From contig NC_061867.1 in NCBI RefSeq assembly GCF_907164915.1, forward strand, positions 43,930,242 to 43,994,241: a stretch of DNA of 64,000 nucleotides, written 5' to 3'. The DNA is from Impatiens glandulifera (lineage: Eukaryota; Streptophyta; Magnoliopsida; Ericales; Balsaminaceae). The notes under the pieces are model-generated. The model saw only the letters and a program-made list of their open reading frames with translations. It did not search any database and had not been told where the DNA came from. The translations under genes and the position numbers were made by a program. This document shows, one piece after another, positions 1-11,793 of the stretch. Position 1 is the stretch's first letter, and each line of letters opens with the position of its first letter.

Positions 1-1556
1 GTATAGGCCCAAACCTTTCGAGAATAGTCATCAATAACTGTTACAAAGTAGTATGCACCACCAAGTGATCTTGACTTCATTGGCCCATATACATTAGAAT
101 GCACAAAGTCTAGTAATTCTGACTTTCTTTTTGATTCAGATGATCTAAATGACACTCGTCTCTATTTTCCAGCCAAACAATTTGGACATCTCTTCAAGTT
201 CACATTTGTAACCCCACATAACACATTCTTCTTATCCAACATAGCTAAGCCTTTCTCGCTAACATGAGCCAAACGTTTGTGCCATAACTCAGAAGAAGAA
301 TCAGCCTCACAAGTGTTGATGTAACATTTAGATATCCCAGAACGAACAATATACAGATTCAAAAGTCTATTACCTTTGGCAACAACCATTGATCCCTTTT
401 TAAGTTTCCATTCACCGCTAGAAAAAGAATTACAGAAGCCGTCATCATCCAATCTTCCAACCGATAAAAGATTGAAGCGAATATCAGGAATATGCTTAAC
501 TTATTTTAGAACAAGAGTAGTGCCATTGGCCATCTCCACACAAATATTACCAATTTAAACTACTTGCGCTTGACCAGTATTGCCCATACGAGCAATACCA
601 AAATCACCAGCCTCATATGTTGAGAAAAAATCTCGTCGTGATGTAGTATGAGTAGAAGCACCACTATCTACAATCCAATCCATCTCATCACAAGACACAT
701 TAACATTCTCAACACCATTATAACAAACAGTAAGGAAATCATCAACAATAGCAACATTATCATGATTTTTACCTTCTCTGTGGTTAGAAGTAGTGGGTGT
801 GTTTTGAGTTTTCTTCTTATTCTCCTTCTTCAATTTAAATCAGTTTTTCTTGATATGGCCATTTAGGCCACAATGATGACACTCAACATTTGCCCACTTA
901 TTAGAAGCCCCACGAGACTTGCTACGATTACTTTCTCTCCCTTTACTTCTCCCCTGGATTCTGTAACCAAGACCTCTAATTGTAAAGAACAGTCTTGTGT
1001 CTTTTGTCTCATCTCTTCATTCAACACACTGCTTTTTACTAAATCAATTGAAAGAACATCATCTGGAGCAGAGTTAGACAGAGTTGTTCTAAAAGTCTTC
1101 CATGAATTAGGTAGAGTACCAAGTTAACATAAGCCCTGTATCTCATCATCAAATTTGAGTTTCATCACCTCCAATTGATTAATAATTCCCACAAAAGTAT
1201 TCAAGTGGTCAGTCATCAGAGAACCAACTTGATACTTTAAGGACATCAATTACTTGATCAAAAACAATTTGTTATTACCTGTCTTTCTCTCATACAATTC
1301 TTCGAGCTTAGTCCAAAGAGTATGAGCATCATAGAGATAACATGGTTCAAAACATTGTCATCAACCATTGACGAATATAACCACATACTTGTCTTTGCAA
1401 GAATTTCCAATCATCCACACTTTTTTCTGTAGGCTTTACTGAAGAGAACACTGGCAAATGAAAATTTTTCACATACAATAAATCTTCCATTTTAGCCTTC
1501 CAAATATTATAATTGGAACCATTCAAGCTCACCATCCTGGATGTGTTAGTCTCCAT
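1..1556 (-). pseudogene. copia gag-pol fragment (broken)
   Basis: The probable gag start is the ATG at 1554-1556, just inside the primer site; it gives a gag N-terminus with the [17 protein letters not shown] motif near 1500. Around 850-880 is a CX2CX4HX4 zinc knuckle in which the codon for the fourth Cys is TGA. The protease motif WIVDSGAST is intact near 660. A GAG-pre-integrase block (ELWHKRLAHVSEKGL) lies at 230-300. At 1-120 the integrase core begins, but the first catalytic Asp of the usual H-D-W-G-P region is Asn (HSNVYGP). Frames are interrupted between these blocks. The copy cannot encode a working polyprotein. Confidence 0.85.
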
Positions 1557-1578
1557 CCTTATACTCAAATAAAACCAA

Positions 1579-1590
1579 GCTCTGATACCA
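1579..1590 (-). other. Primer-binding site (initiator Met tRNA)
   Basis: The minus strand reads TGGTATCAGAGC, the standard plant copia primer site complementary to the 3' end of initiator methionine tRNA. It sits directly inside the LTR. Confidence 0.9.
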
Positions 1591-1593
1591 CTT

Positions 1594-1900
1594 TGATGAG
1601 TAAATGTATTCTTTAAAACAAAACGCTTTCCCAATTAACTTATCAGTTCTGTAACCAGAAAACAGATCTTCACCGTTTAGAACGTAGCCCCAGAAATAAC
1701 CAATAAGCAGTTAACGTTTGAAGTCGATCAAGTAGTGCAAACACCAGCAAATGGAAATATTCTCCAGCTGCTACCTCAAACCCTTGAATATGTTTTTACT
1801 CTTGTCTCTCACTTGTTGTTCTCCAAACTCTGTTAACCTAAAGTAGAAAAATAATGTTTATTCACATTATATATCGTGGGCCTAAATAAAGTCCACAACA
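1594..1900 (-). repeat. 5' LTR of the left-edge copia element
   Basis: A 307-bp LTR. On the minus strand it begins TGTTGTGG and ends CTCATCA, so it has TG...CA ends with a short imperfect inverted repeat. The primer-binding site follows three bases later. The outer boundary at 1900 rests on the TG terminus alone because the partner LTR is not in the window. Confidence 0.7.
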
Positions 1901-3154
1901 AGTTGGGTCTCTCCAACTAGGAGGACTCAACAAAGGAACAAAGGTAGGGGCATATATATGTAGATAAATATATTGAGTTTAAGCTTAATCTATTTTTTTT
2001 ATTATCTACTAAATTTTTATGTATCCAAATCATTAATTTTTTTTTAATAAATTAGTATATTAGTGTTTTTAAAGATTAACAAGTTATATTTTGTGTTGGT
2101 TTCGATTCTCTACAAATGCATTTGTTTTTAGAATTTTTTATATTAAGTTTAAGCTCCTTATAATTTTTTTCCTTATATTATTTTAAACTTTTAATTTTAA
2201 TTTTTGGATCCGTCTAGATTTACGATTATAAATATCTATTTATCATGATATTATTAAAATAAATATTTCTCCTTTAAACAAAGTTAAATTCAATATTAAT
2301 TTCCTTAGCATTGCACTGTATATTAAATCAAATAAATAGTACCTAATTACTTGGTCTATATTAATGTTGGAGAGCAAACCCTATCCACCATTTCCATAGC
2401 TATCAATCACTGTAATACAGGTGTTTTTTGGACCCCTTTTAGGTCCAGTTCCTGTTGATATATAAGTGTTCATGCATACTTCCATGAGAGAAGAACAAGA
2501 ACAAATCATAAGTGATGAGTCAAAGAGAGTAAAATTAAAGTAGTTTTAAAGGTTCATAAACTCTTTATCATATTGACAAGGGGAGGAACCCCCACATCAT
2601 CTCAACCCCTTTTGGGTCCCTCTTTTAAGCTGTCCTCATGAATTACTCTCTTTTTTCCCTTCTCCCACCTTTGGAATGCAATGCATCTGTATTTTATGTC
2701 AAAACCAAAAATTAATCATTTCTCCTAGCTAGTGTGAATGACTTTCTTTTCTCAATCATTCAGCTAATGACTTGAGACTTATAATGTAGGATAAGCTTTT
2801 GGGTCCTACTCATTTTTCTTCCATATGCATGGCTGACATCCATTTCTTTCAAAGAAACAAAAAAAAGGGTCATTTTTTTTTTAAATTGGAAAATCAAATC
2901 AATAAAGTATCATGACATGTGTCATCTCTCTATATCTCTTTATTTCATGTGTAAATTTTGAAAGACTATTATATCATCCTAATAAAAAAAAGTGATGTTT
3001 TTTAAGATTTGGGTTATTTAAATAATTTATTGAAGTTATTTAAATAGTCTTGTTTTTATTTTGTATTGAATTATAAAAAGCTAGTTATAGAAAAACTTAA
3101 AACTTATTAATATTTAATAAAAAAAATATTTTAGTTGATAAATTGATTGATTAA
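1901..3154. other. Intergenic, AT-rich, no gene seen
   Basis: No coding similarity was recognised on either strand. From about 2390 to 2760 the composition is less AT-rich, with pyrimidine-rich stretches and two related short motifs (an ACCCCTTTT/GGTCC type sequence near 2435 and near 2610). These could be promoter or untranslated sequence, but no product can be assigned. Confidence 0.5.
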
Positions 3155-3412
3155 CACTAGTAGAAAAAGAGGTATCAGTAAGGACGAAAACCGTTAGTGA
3201 AAGCATCAAAAGTCGTTACAGATAACTATCTGTAACAGTGAATAAAACTGTTACCATTCGTTACAGAAACAGGCGTTACTAATACTTCTCAGACATCCGC
3301 CGTTACTGAAAGTCCATGGACAACAGTAACGGTTCTAGCCGAGGTTAAACCGTTACTAATGTATTTATATCAGTTACTGAAACTCATTCAACCACAATAA
3401 CCGATTATGATA
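3155..3412 (+). mobile_element. Orphan CACTA-type terminus with subterminal repeats
   Basis: Starts CACTAGTAGAAAAAGAG, a typical CACTA terminal inverted repeat. It is followed by about 230 bp dense in short GTTAC/GTAAC motifs in both orientations, as expected of subterminal transposase-binding repeats. No matching inverted terminus was found in the following sequence, so this is one end of a deleted or rearranged element. It differs from the complete CACTA element at 8997, whose subterminal motif is ACCGAAAG. Confidence 0.6.
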
Positions 3413-4284
3413 AATTATTTAAATAACACTTACTCAATTTAAGTTTTAACTAAAATTATGATATATGTAAAAAAGAAATTTATTATATTTATCCGAATAT
3501 AGATATATACCATGATTTTAATGGCTTATTCCAGACCCTACATTAAGTGGTTAACCGACTGCCGACTAGTCTTTTTCTGGATCAAAAGAATTGTCCTTTG
3601 GTCCATCCTTTGTTTTTTGTGAGGTTCAGTTTAATCCATTCAATTATTTATATCTTCCATTTTAAATTTAATATATATTTTTTAATATTAATAATTTACA
3701 GTTGTCAAAATAAAATCATAATATCGTCAAGATTCAAGAAGCCAATCTGTCAGCACAGTTTCTAATTGACTAATTTTATTCATAGTATTTTTTTTCTTTT
3801 ATAGTCATCATTCTTACGAATAAAAAGGTTTATTTAAAAAAAAAAAACAATTGAAACATAGTGCTGGTGGAGTTGGAAAAGCCTAATTTAAAATGGAATA
3901 GTTCTTACAAATATTTGAAATTGATTTGTTTAGGGTTTTTATTCCTTTGTTGTTACCGGTGATAATTTACCTCCAGTTTCTAATATGCAATTTTTATGAA
4001 TTATGTCGCTTTTAATATTGGATGAGATTATTATAATGAGATGAACATCCGATTTTTATTGGTTTGGTCACGTTTGTTGTAATTTGTATATTCTTTATTT
4101 GTAAACTAAAACACTTTGTATATTAGATTAGTGAACTTTGTTCACTTCACCCAATTCATTTTTAAATGATTTTGTTTTTCATTAATGCATAATTGACATA
4201 AAAATCACAAAGATTAATATAAAAGATTCAAACAAACATATAATGAGAACAAATCATACTAGAAGTTAATAAAAGAAATACTAA
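3413..4284. other. Intergenic, AT-rich, no gene seen
   Basis: Low-complexity AT-rich sequence. The only open frame of note (3547-3765, plus) is hydrophobic and matches no family I recognise; it looks like chance. Confidence 0.5.
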
Positions 4285-5345
4285 GGGCATGCTTGATAGG
4301 TGGTTTTTGTACTCAGGAATAGAAAGAGAATTAAATGAGATGTTTGGTTTGTGGTTTTAATTCCAGAATATTGATTTGATTCCCGGATACTCAGGAATCA
4401 TCCAATCCTCTCTAAATTGGGAGGAATGAATCTCATTCCCGAGCAATACACTCTCTCTTCCATTATCTCCACTCTCCTATTTTCTCTCTTATAATTATAA
4501 TTATAATATCATATATATATTTTATAATTATATTATACTTTATTTTATAATTAACATAATAATAAATTTTATTTATATATAAATAAATAATTTCAATTAT
4601 TTAAATAATATTAAGGAATCATTTAAAATAAAATTTAAATAATAATTACAATAACTAATAATAATATAATTAATTTTATATAATTAATTTTAAATATTAT
4701 ATATTAATAATAAAATTAAAATAAATAAATTAAAATATAAAAATATAAAACTAAAAATAAAATAACAATTTTATATAAATAAATATTAAAAAATTAAATA
4801 TAAAATATGTTAATAAAAAATATTATTAAAAAAATTATACCATGTTATAATATATTATTAAATAAAATATTATATTTAATTTAAATTATATAATATTTGA
4901 AAGACTTTATCTTATATTATTTATATTTAATAGATAATTATTTATTTATAATTAGTAAAAAATTGAAATATTCTAACATTTTTTTGTTATAAGTATTTTT
5001 ATTTTGAAAAAATATAATTAATATAAAAAAATATTAGATATTTATATTTTATTCAATTATGTCACTTAAATATTTTATATATTTTAAATAATTATATTAT
5101 AAAAATAATAATATTTTATATTTTTAATTAAATAAAATAAAATTAAAATTAATCATAATTTTAATAACAAAATTATATTTATGACTTTTCTCTTATAAAT
5201 CCAAACGTTATCAATGGTAATGAGAATGATTAAAACTCTTAACCAAACACTACACTCCTATCAATCATACCCATTACCATTCCACACATCTTTCAATCAC
5301 AATTCTATTCCCATTCCTTTATTAAAATACAACTCATAATAAAAG
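4285..5345. mobile_element. Possible Harbinger-like MITE, degenerate
   Basis: About 80 bp at each end are imperfect inverted copies: the left has GCTTGATAGG followed by a TTTGGTTTGTGGTTTTAATTC-like stretch, and the inverted right end has GATTGATAGG followed by TTTGGTTAAGAGTTTTAATC. The wording (TTTGGTT, ATGGTAATG, GGAATGG) resembles PIF/Harbinger MITEs of plants. The roughly 800 bp between are almost pure A/T. Exact termini and the expected 3-bp target duplication could not be fixed. Confidence 0.4.
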
Positions 5346-7185
5346 CTTAATATGTATATATGCATTCGTAATTAATATCCTTGTTTATAGATTTGAAATA
5401 TTTATTTGGCTTGCTATTGATGTTGTTTTATCATGTTGATGTACATTACCCATAGGGTGTTTTTCTTTAATTATGACCATTGTTTTAAAATAAAAAATCT
5501 AAATTAGTAAAAATTAATTTCAAAAGTAGTCTAATATACAAGTCTATAATAATAATTATTTTTAAGAGAAAAATCATCCTTTAAATTAGAATGTTTTAAT
5601 GAAAATAATATAAAAATTATATGTTCTTATAAGTTGAAATCTATATATAAATCAATATGATAATTAAAGTGACCAAAGTTGATGTGTATACCAATTTTCA
5701 TATGAAATACTTACCAAAAAAAAAATTATTTTAAAAATATTTATTGACATTCTCTAGCCTCAATTTCTAACTCAAAAAGCTTTTTTTTTTTTTTTTTTTT
5801 TTCTTAATTTTATAAATTGGCTATTCATTTGACATGTAAGGTGACTTTCAAATTTCACCCATATATTCCCTTAATAAATAAATAAAAAAATCCCCAACAA
5901 TCACACTATACTTTTAAATTGTGATACTACCCTCAGAAAGTGATCAATATGACATATCTATAAAGTAATATAAAGGCTTAACATACCTAATTAATTAAGC
6001 ATATTCCAACGTTGTTATTCGTAATAAAGTTCATGGTTGTTAGATGATTAAGATTAGTGCCTGTCTTACCTAGAAAAAGTTTTTAAATATTTTATTGGAT
6101 TATGTGACATTATTTTATAAGGATAAATTTAGAATGACAAGTACTTCTTCGGGTTAAAAGTTATTTGAATAAACCTATACTATTTTAAAACATGATTAAG
6201 CTTGATTTTGAGAATGTTGATTTTTTTTTTCTTTTAGTAAAAAGACTAAAAAATATTAAATTATAATGATAATATATATATTTTAAATAAATATAGAGTA
6301 TTTAAATAATTTGATTAATGAATTGAATGATATAATTAATGAGATATTGAATGAAATTATGTTTAATTATGTATTATTTTTGTAAAATAAAAACTATCAA
6401 ACAATATGTTACTCTTTGAGACATAGCTTATAACTTATTACAAATAAATGTAATTATGATATTTTATTGAAAAATAATGTAAATTTGTGTAGATATCATA
6501 TTTATTGTGATGACTAACTTTAAAATATCTCAATAAATATAAATTCTTTATAAGGATGAGGGTAAGAGACTATAGATATATTTATAAATATTTTTTGAGT
6601 TTGGACTTTGGTAATTTGATTGAGAATATTTGTATTCTTTTTTTATTGTCACGTTACTAAGTTGGGGGAAATAATGTCTTATATAAAAAAATTACAGTAA
6701 AAGTGAAATTAATAAACTATAAATATATTATTTTGAGTTTGGAAAATGGTTGCAAAAAAGGTGGATTTTAATCTAATTTCATTGCAATAACATATTTTGG
6801 CTCTTCCTTTTTGCTAAGAATAAATAAGTACAAACAAATCACACTTCATTGCTTTGGATATTGAAGGAAAGATACAAATTTGCTAAACTAAATTCAAATA
6901 TCAATCAAATATTTGATTCTTATGTTAAAATTAGAGGAAAAAAAAATCCCTCATGTAATTGTCACCAATAACTATTGTGATATTGTGGTTGGTGGAGAAG
7001 TCATATCCCGATTTAAAGAAATCATGTGTCGATCTCTTTCCAACTCTCTTCAATTATCGCGTTTCAAATTATTTCACCCACATCTATTTTTTTTATTACA
7101 AGAATCATTATCCAACCCTATAAATCATCCATATCCCCATCTAATGCTTTCAACCACCCAATTATATTGTAACTCTACAGAAATC
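5346..7185. other. Intergenic and 3' flank of the bHLH gene
   Basis: AT-rich, with a poly-T run at 5781-5802. The last few hundred bases probably include the 3' untranslated region of the minus-strand bHLH gene. A plus-strand open frame over 6913-7254 is antisense to the last bHLH exon and is not taken as a gene. Confidence 0.45.
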
Positions 7186-8526
7186 TTAAGTTTCGCTCCA
7201 ATTGTAAAGAGTGCTCGATGGAATAAGCGCACATGGACTATCGACGAAATCTAGCTCGGAATTGAAGTCATGAAATGTGCTTGCCGTAGTCAGCTTCATC
7301 GATAAAAACTAAAAAAAAAGAGAGACATTTTAGAACAAATATAATAATAATAGGTGGATTAATTAGAAATTTACCTCAACTTGACTTTGCAAGGACTGGA
7401 CATAGTTAATAGTCTCATCCAACATCACTGACATTCCCATAGTCTGCAATTCACATTACAAAATCCTAAACTAATTAACTAATTAATCATAAAAAAATTA
7501 CCAAACTTAATAATAAATCCAAAAATAATCTTACTTTGTAACACCCGGGCACAATGTCTTGTAGGCATTTTAGTTTTTCATTGATTTTGCCTCTTCTAAC
7601 CTGAAAATTGAATTATAAATAAATTATTTAAATTATAATGATTATCATATAATAGTTTCAATTCATTCATCATAATTTATTATAATAAACATCGTTTCAT
7701 TTCACATATCATCAACTATGTAATCACTCAATTCATTAACAAAAATAATAAAATATCTTCAATTTTAAAAAAAAAATATATACATTTTATCATTATATAC
7801 TAATCCTTTATGTTTTCTTATAAAACAAAATCATATTTATAATCGACTACTAAGGCTATAGTTTCATTAATCTCAATTTCTTTTCCGCAAGACTAATCAT
7901 AACACAAATCTTCTTTAATAGATCTTAAAATTTAGTAAACAAATAATTAAATATATCAATTTCACCATTTAATTTGATTTTGATGAAAAATATATATAAT
8001 TACCCTTTCAGCCAAGCTGTGTTTATCAGTTGCCTGACCCCTTCTTGCCCTTACATGAACCACTTCACTTTCTTTATCATAATTCCTTGCCCTCTTCCCT
8101 CTTCCTGAATAACTCTGCATTAAATTCACATATAATTCAATAATTATTTTCTAGCTCAATTTTCTTATAGTTAAAAAATGTAACACAATATCCCATATAT
8201 CATTATTATAAACTCCCACTTTAATATGTTAGGTAAAAAGATTAATCAAATAAATTATAGAGTTTTATTGATATTACATTTACTCCTCTCTTTATAATAT
8301 TTTCATTTGAATCTCCACAGCTACTTGCAGCTGCCGACATCTTCTGATCCGACGAATCTGAGAACATTAATCGCGGGTTTGTTTCTTCTAAGATCTCCGA
8401 AAATTCAGGATGTTCTTGATGAGTGTAAATCATAGGTAGTATTTCGCTGCCGTGAAAGAACATGTCGGGGAAGTTGTCGCTGTTAAGAAGAAACTCAGGG
8501 AAGTGGCTTGTGAATTCTGCTGCCAT
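7186..8526 (-). CDS. bHLH transcription factor, BEE-like subfamily
   Basis: Five exons on the minus strand: 8526-8284, 8114-8004, 7600-7535, 7443-7375 and 7308-7186. All introns are GT-AG and all junctions are phase 0, giving 203 aa. Residues about 100-167 form the bHLH: basic region VHVRARRGQATDKHSLAERVRR, with the His-Glu-Arg contact residues that bind E-/G-box DNA; then helix 1, the loop (DIVPGCYKTMG), helix 2 and a short FLSMKL leucine segment. This wording is typical of the BEE/CIB/HBI1 group, nuclear regulators tied to brassinosteroid- and light-controlled growth. The N-terminal 81 residues are acidic and unconserved, as usual. The tail after the bHLH is only about 35 residues and the total is shorter than many relatives, so a missed final intron is possible. 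The usual Ser before the basic His is Lys, and the usual Glu after VRR is Gly. Confidence 0.88.
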
Positions 8527-8612
8527 GGGAAGGGGGAATGGGAGACAAAGTGGATGTTTGAGAAAAGGGGGTTGTGAATTGTGTTGAGACTACTCATGGG
8601 CTTAATTTGTAA

Positions 8613-8622
8613 TATATATATA
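8613..8622 (-). promoter_or_regulatory. TATA box of the bHLH gene
   Basis: TATATATATA on the minus strand, 87 bp upstream of the ATG, a normal spacing for a plant promoter with a short 5' leader. An alternating TA run may also occur by chance in such AT-rich DNA. Confidence 0.5.
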
Positions 8623-8722
8623 GAGAGAAATATTTTAATTTTTTAATGTTATTTTTATGGTGAGAGATTTGAAACATATTGGATGAATTTGGAAAAGGGC
8701 AGAACCACAATATAGGGTGGGT

Positions 8723-8728
8723 CACGTG
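8723..8728 (-). promoter_or_regulatory. G-box (CACGTG) upstream of the bHLH gene
   Basis: A perfect palindromic CACGTG in the context GTCACGTGG, about 200 bp upstream of the bHLH start codon. This is a known binding site for bHLH and bZIP factors and matches the ABRE core. Regulation through it is inferred. Confidence 0.5.
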
Positions 8729-8996
8729 GAAATTCCTCCTTCTGTCATTTGTAATTCCTAAGTGGGTGGGGGTTGAAGTGAAGAGATAGATATCACTATA
8801 CCATAATTGGTTTGATTTTGGAATTTTTTAGAGTTTTTTATTTTGAATTTAAAAAAAAAGTAAATTATTATTGATATAAAAAGAATGTTTTTTAGATTTA
8901 ATTATTAAAATAGTTAAAATATTTTTTAATATTAAAAATTTAATAAAAATAAAGTAACAATATTTTTGTTTTTTAATTGATGAAATGACTAACTTG

Positions 8997-9700
8997 CACT
9001 GGTGAAAAAGGGGTCATAATCGAGAGTAAAAACTCTCGATTTTGACCCTATAACTTTCGGTATAGACCCAATTTCGAGAGTTAAGGTAACTCTCGCCATC
9101 CCTCGGTATTGACTCTGTCGTTAAAAACAATTGGGCGTTTACCGAGAGATATCGTAGAGTTTTCGGTTTAGATACCCGAGAGAAAAACTGAGAGTTATAT
9201 GGAAAACTTTCTGTTTTTCTTCAAAGGGAAAAACCGAAAGTTAATTGGGCCTTGTTCGGTTATGGATTTTTTTTAAAAACCAAGAGAGAAAAAAATGGAT
9301 GATGGGTGATGATTTTGAAGAGGTAATGATTAATTTTGGTAAAAAGACTTAAAGGGTCTTGACATATATAAATAAAATATAAAATAATAATTTAAACTAG
9401 AGGGTATTTTAGTATTTTGGTTAATGAAATGAGTGATGTGATTGGTGAGAAGTGATTGATTGGAAAATTGATTTGGTAAAGATTAAAATAAAAACCTGTA
9501 GAGAACAAGGCATTGGAAAACTTTCGTTTTTTCCCATTAAAGAAAAACCGAAAGTTTTCCAATTAACTTTCGGTTTTTCCTTTTGAAGAAAAACCGAAAG
9601 TTTTTCAATTAACTCTCGATTTTTCCCTTCGAAGAAAAACCGAAAGATTCCATTTAACTTTCGGGGTTTCCCTACAAAATGTACAAAATAGCCTGATTGT
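8997..9700. repeat. Left terminus and subterminal repeats of the CACTA element
   Basis: After the terminus come repeated inverted motifs of the type CTCTCG...CGAGAG and AACTTTCGGTTTTTC...GAAAAACCGAAAGTT, densest at 9010-9250 and 9520-9670. In this superfamily such motifs bind the accessory transposase protein. This is the 3' side of the element relative to its genes. Confidence 0.75.
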
Positions 9701-9859
9701 TTTGTGCTCAACCGAAACCTGTTCAGCCAAACCAATCAATTCATAAAACAAATACATTCATAAAACAAATGATCATTACAAAATTCTCAAACCAATCATC
9801 CAAACAACATGTTTTACATTAACATTAAACCTATTCAATCAATTCATACAGTCGAAACG

Positions 9860-11540
9860 TCTTAGAATTAGCTGGTGGGGGGAGGAGGTCATTGATATTG
9901 CCGCATAAACATTTCAAAACTCTCTAATCTTGCATTCAATTCTAACCTTTCCTTATTCAGTTTTGCACTTTCCCTATCCATTCTTGAAATCAATTCTACC
10001 TTTTCCGCTTGTATTTGATTAATCGTTTGAGTTTTTTTTTCATCCCTTTTCTTCAATTCCTCCAGTTCCATAGCCATTCTTTGATTCTCCTCAAAGAATC
10101 GATCAGTGACTCGTTGAGAATTGTTGGCACTTCGAAGATCCTCACGAAAGTGTGTGGGTCAGACGCCTGATCATCCCATACCGAATACTCCCCCATGCTT
10201 TTGGCATCCGAACACTCTCTCCGTCAACTCAAAGTTGGATATTTCTGGTTCGTTACTTCTTACTCCTCCATCTCAACCTGCACATTTGAAATAATTTGTC
10301 ATTTATATAATAATAAATAAACTAGCTATACGTAATTTATTTAAATTCAATTCACTTACAATTTTCTCTTGCACGCATTCGTCCGGGACGGGGGTTGGAT
10401 TTTCTTTTGTCGGTTTTGGGGTACGGGTCCTCTTGAATACTTCAACAACAGATGGTGCCCGTCCCATTTCAAGTGCCTGTTGAAATAAAAGATTTATATA
10501 ATTAATAACAATCTTTATATTATTAAGTTATAACATATAATGTACTTACCAACTCTTCTTCAACTTGAGCAAACGGTATACTTCCCGTATGATGTGGGAA
10601 TTTTAGCTTCTTTCTGTTAACAATATTTGTACTACTGTTTTTATGAATTTCAAATAAAAAAATGAAGTTAGAATAATTAATATCAGATTTTATTTGAATT
10701 ATGAAACCGTACCTTAAATTTTTCCGTGAAGAAATGGTTGCGACACACAAACTCCCAATCATCTCGATCGTAGTCTGGTGGAGGATTGACCAGTACCGTC
10801 GCCTTGTCTCCTTGATGGACGCGGATATATTCCTTGTTCAAATTCGAGCGCCATCTATCCCATATCTGTTTGGCGTGTCCCAATCCGGTCTTTCGATAAG
10901 AATCAATATGACCATTAGTAGTCTCGAACGAATCCTGAAAATAAAAACATTAAAATGTTATAAAAAAAATTATTGAATGATTAATGTATAATTAAGTAAT
11001 AATTATTACCGTCATAACAGTCCAAATGTAATCCAATTGGTCAGCACTTAATGCCTTCCACTTCAGAAGACGGTGTGAGACGGCTGAGGGGTCCCGCACA
11101 ACCGACCCCACATGTCTAGATCACCTTGTTCTTCCCTCGTCAGCACCGCCGGGCCTCCCATCTACCTCTCTAAAAGTCAGAGGAATTCTTGTCCCCGCTG
11201 GCCTCTTAGATAGCGCAATATTCTTGTTCTTCCCCCGTCTCTTGCGGGAAGAAGATTCTTCAAAATTATCAAATTCATAATTAGATATGTGAATCAATTC
11301 AAACAATAACTATTTGTAACCAAGTTACCTGTCGATGATGGGTCGGGAGTGGAACCGTGCTCCTCCTCATCCTCCTCCTCTTGAGGCTCCTCGTGACCCT
11401 CGTCGTCAGCCTCATCGTCATATCCCATATCAGCAAACGTACTCTCAACAAACTCTTCAGCCTCAACAACATCAATATCCTCGTCTATTGGAGGAGCAGT
11501 AGCTATCGGGATCACAACAATAGGTGGTTGATCTCTAGAA
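9860..11540 (-). pseudogene. En/Spm accessory transposase-like gene (plant transposase Ptta/En/Spm type), broken
   Basis: Minus-strand pieces in order: an acidic N-terminus (near 11515-11330, rich in Asp/Glu); a basic stretch with ALSKRPAGTRIPL (11300-11121); a block around 11100-11020 with LLKWKALSADQLDYIW; then 10930-10700 with GHAKQIWDRWRSNLNKEY and DDWEFVCRNHF; then KKLKFPHHTGSIPFAQVEEE near 10600, equal to the H-x-T-G-S-x-x-F motif of the plant Ptta/En/Spm transposase family. The C-terminus is a coiled coil (10077-9889). The reading frame changes at several places, and TGA and TAA stops interrupt the C-terminal Pro-rich tail. In related elements the product binds subterminal repeats. Confidence 0.7.
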
Positions 11541-11793
11541 GACGATTCTTAGAGCCTTAAGTTTTCTTATTATACAAGTAGGTTCTGGTATGTCTTAGAC
11601 AGTTTGCTGGGTGTTTTCCTCATACTCTTCCAAATTTCTTTACGACCTTCAGACATTCTTAATGCATACCATTAATAAATGAGGGAATAATTGAAATAAA
11701 GTAGTAATAAGAATGAATATAAAGTAAAAAAACATAAATCTACCTAATTAATTAATCTAAACTATATGTTTGTAAACCGCGGTTTTATTTTTG

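Larger units (their letters stand above)
1..1900 (-). mobile_element. Ty1/copia retrotransposon, 5' part, cut by window edge
   Basis: Read on the minus strand, the order is 5' LTR (1594-1900), a primer-binding site, gag, a zinc knuckle, protease, GAG-pre-integrase and the start of the integrase core, which runs off at position 1. This is the Ty1/copia order. The rest of pol and the 3' LTR lie outside the window, so the target duplication cannot be checked. Several in-frame stops and substituted key residues show the copy is dead. Confidence 0.9.

Noticed and set aside
2540..2650. Possible microRNA-like foldback around AAGGGGAGGAACCCCC
   Set aside because: Only a short palindrome pairs; no extended stem and no known mature miRNA sequence was recognised.
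6913..7254. 113-aa plus-strand open frame
   Set aside because: It overlaps the last bHLH exon in antisense and has no recognisable motif.
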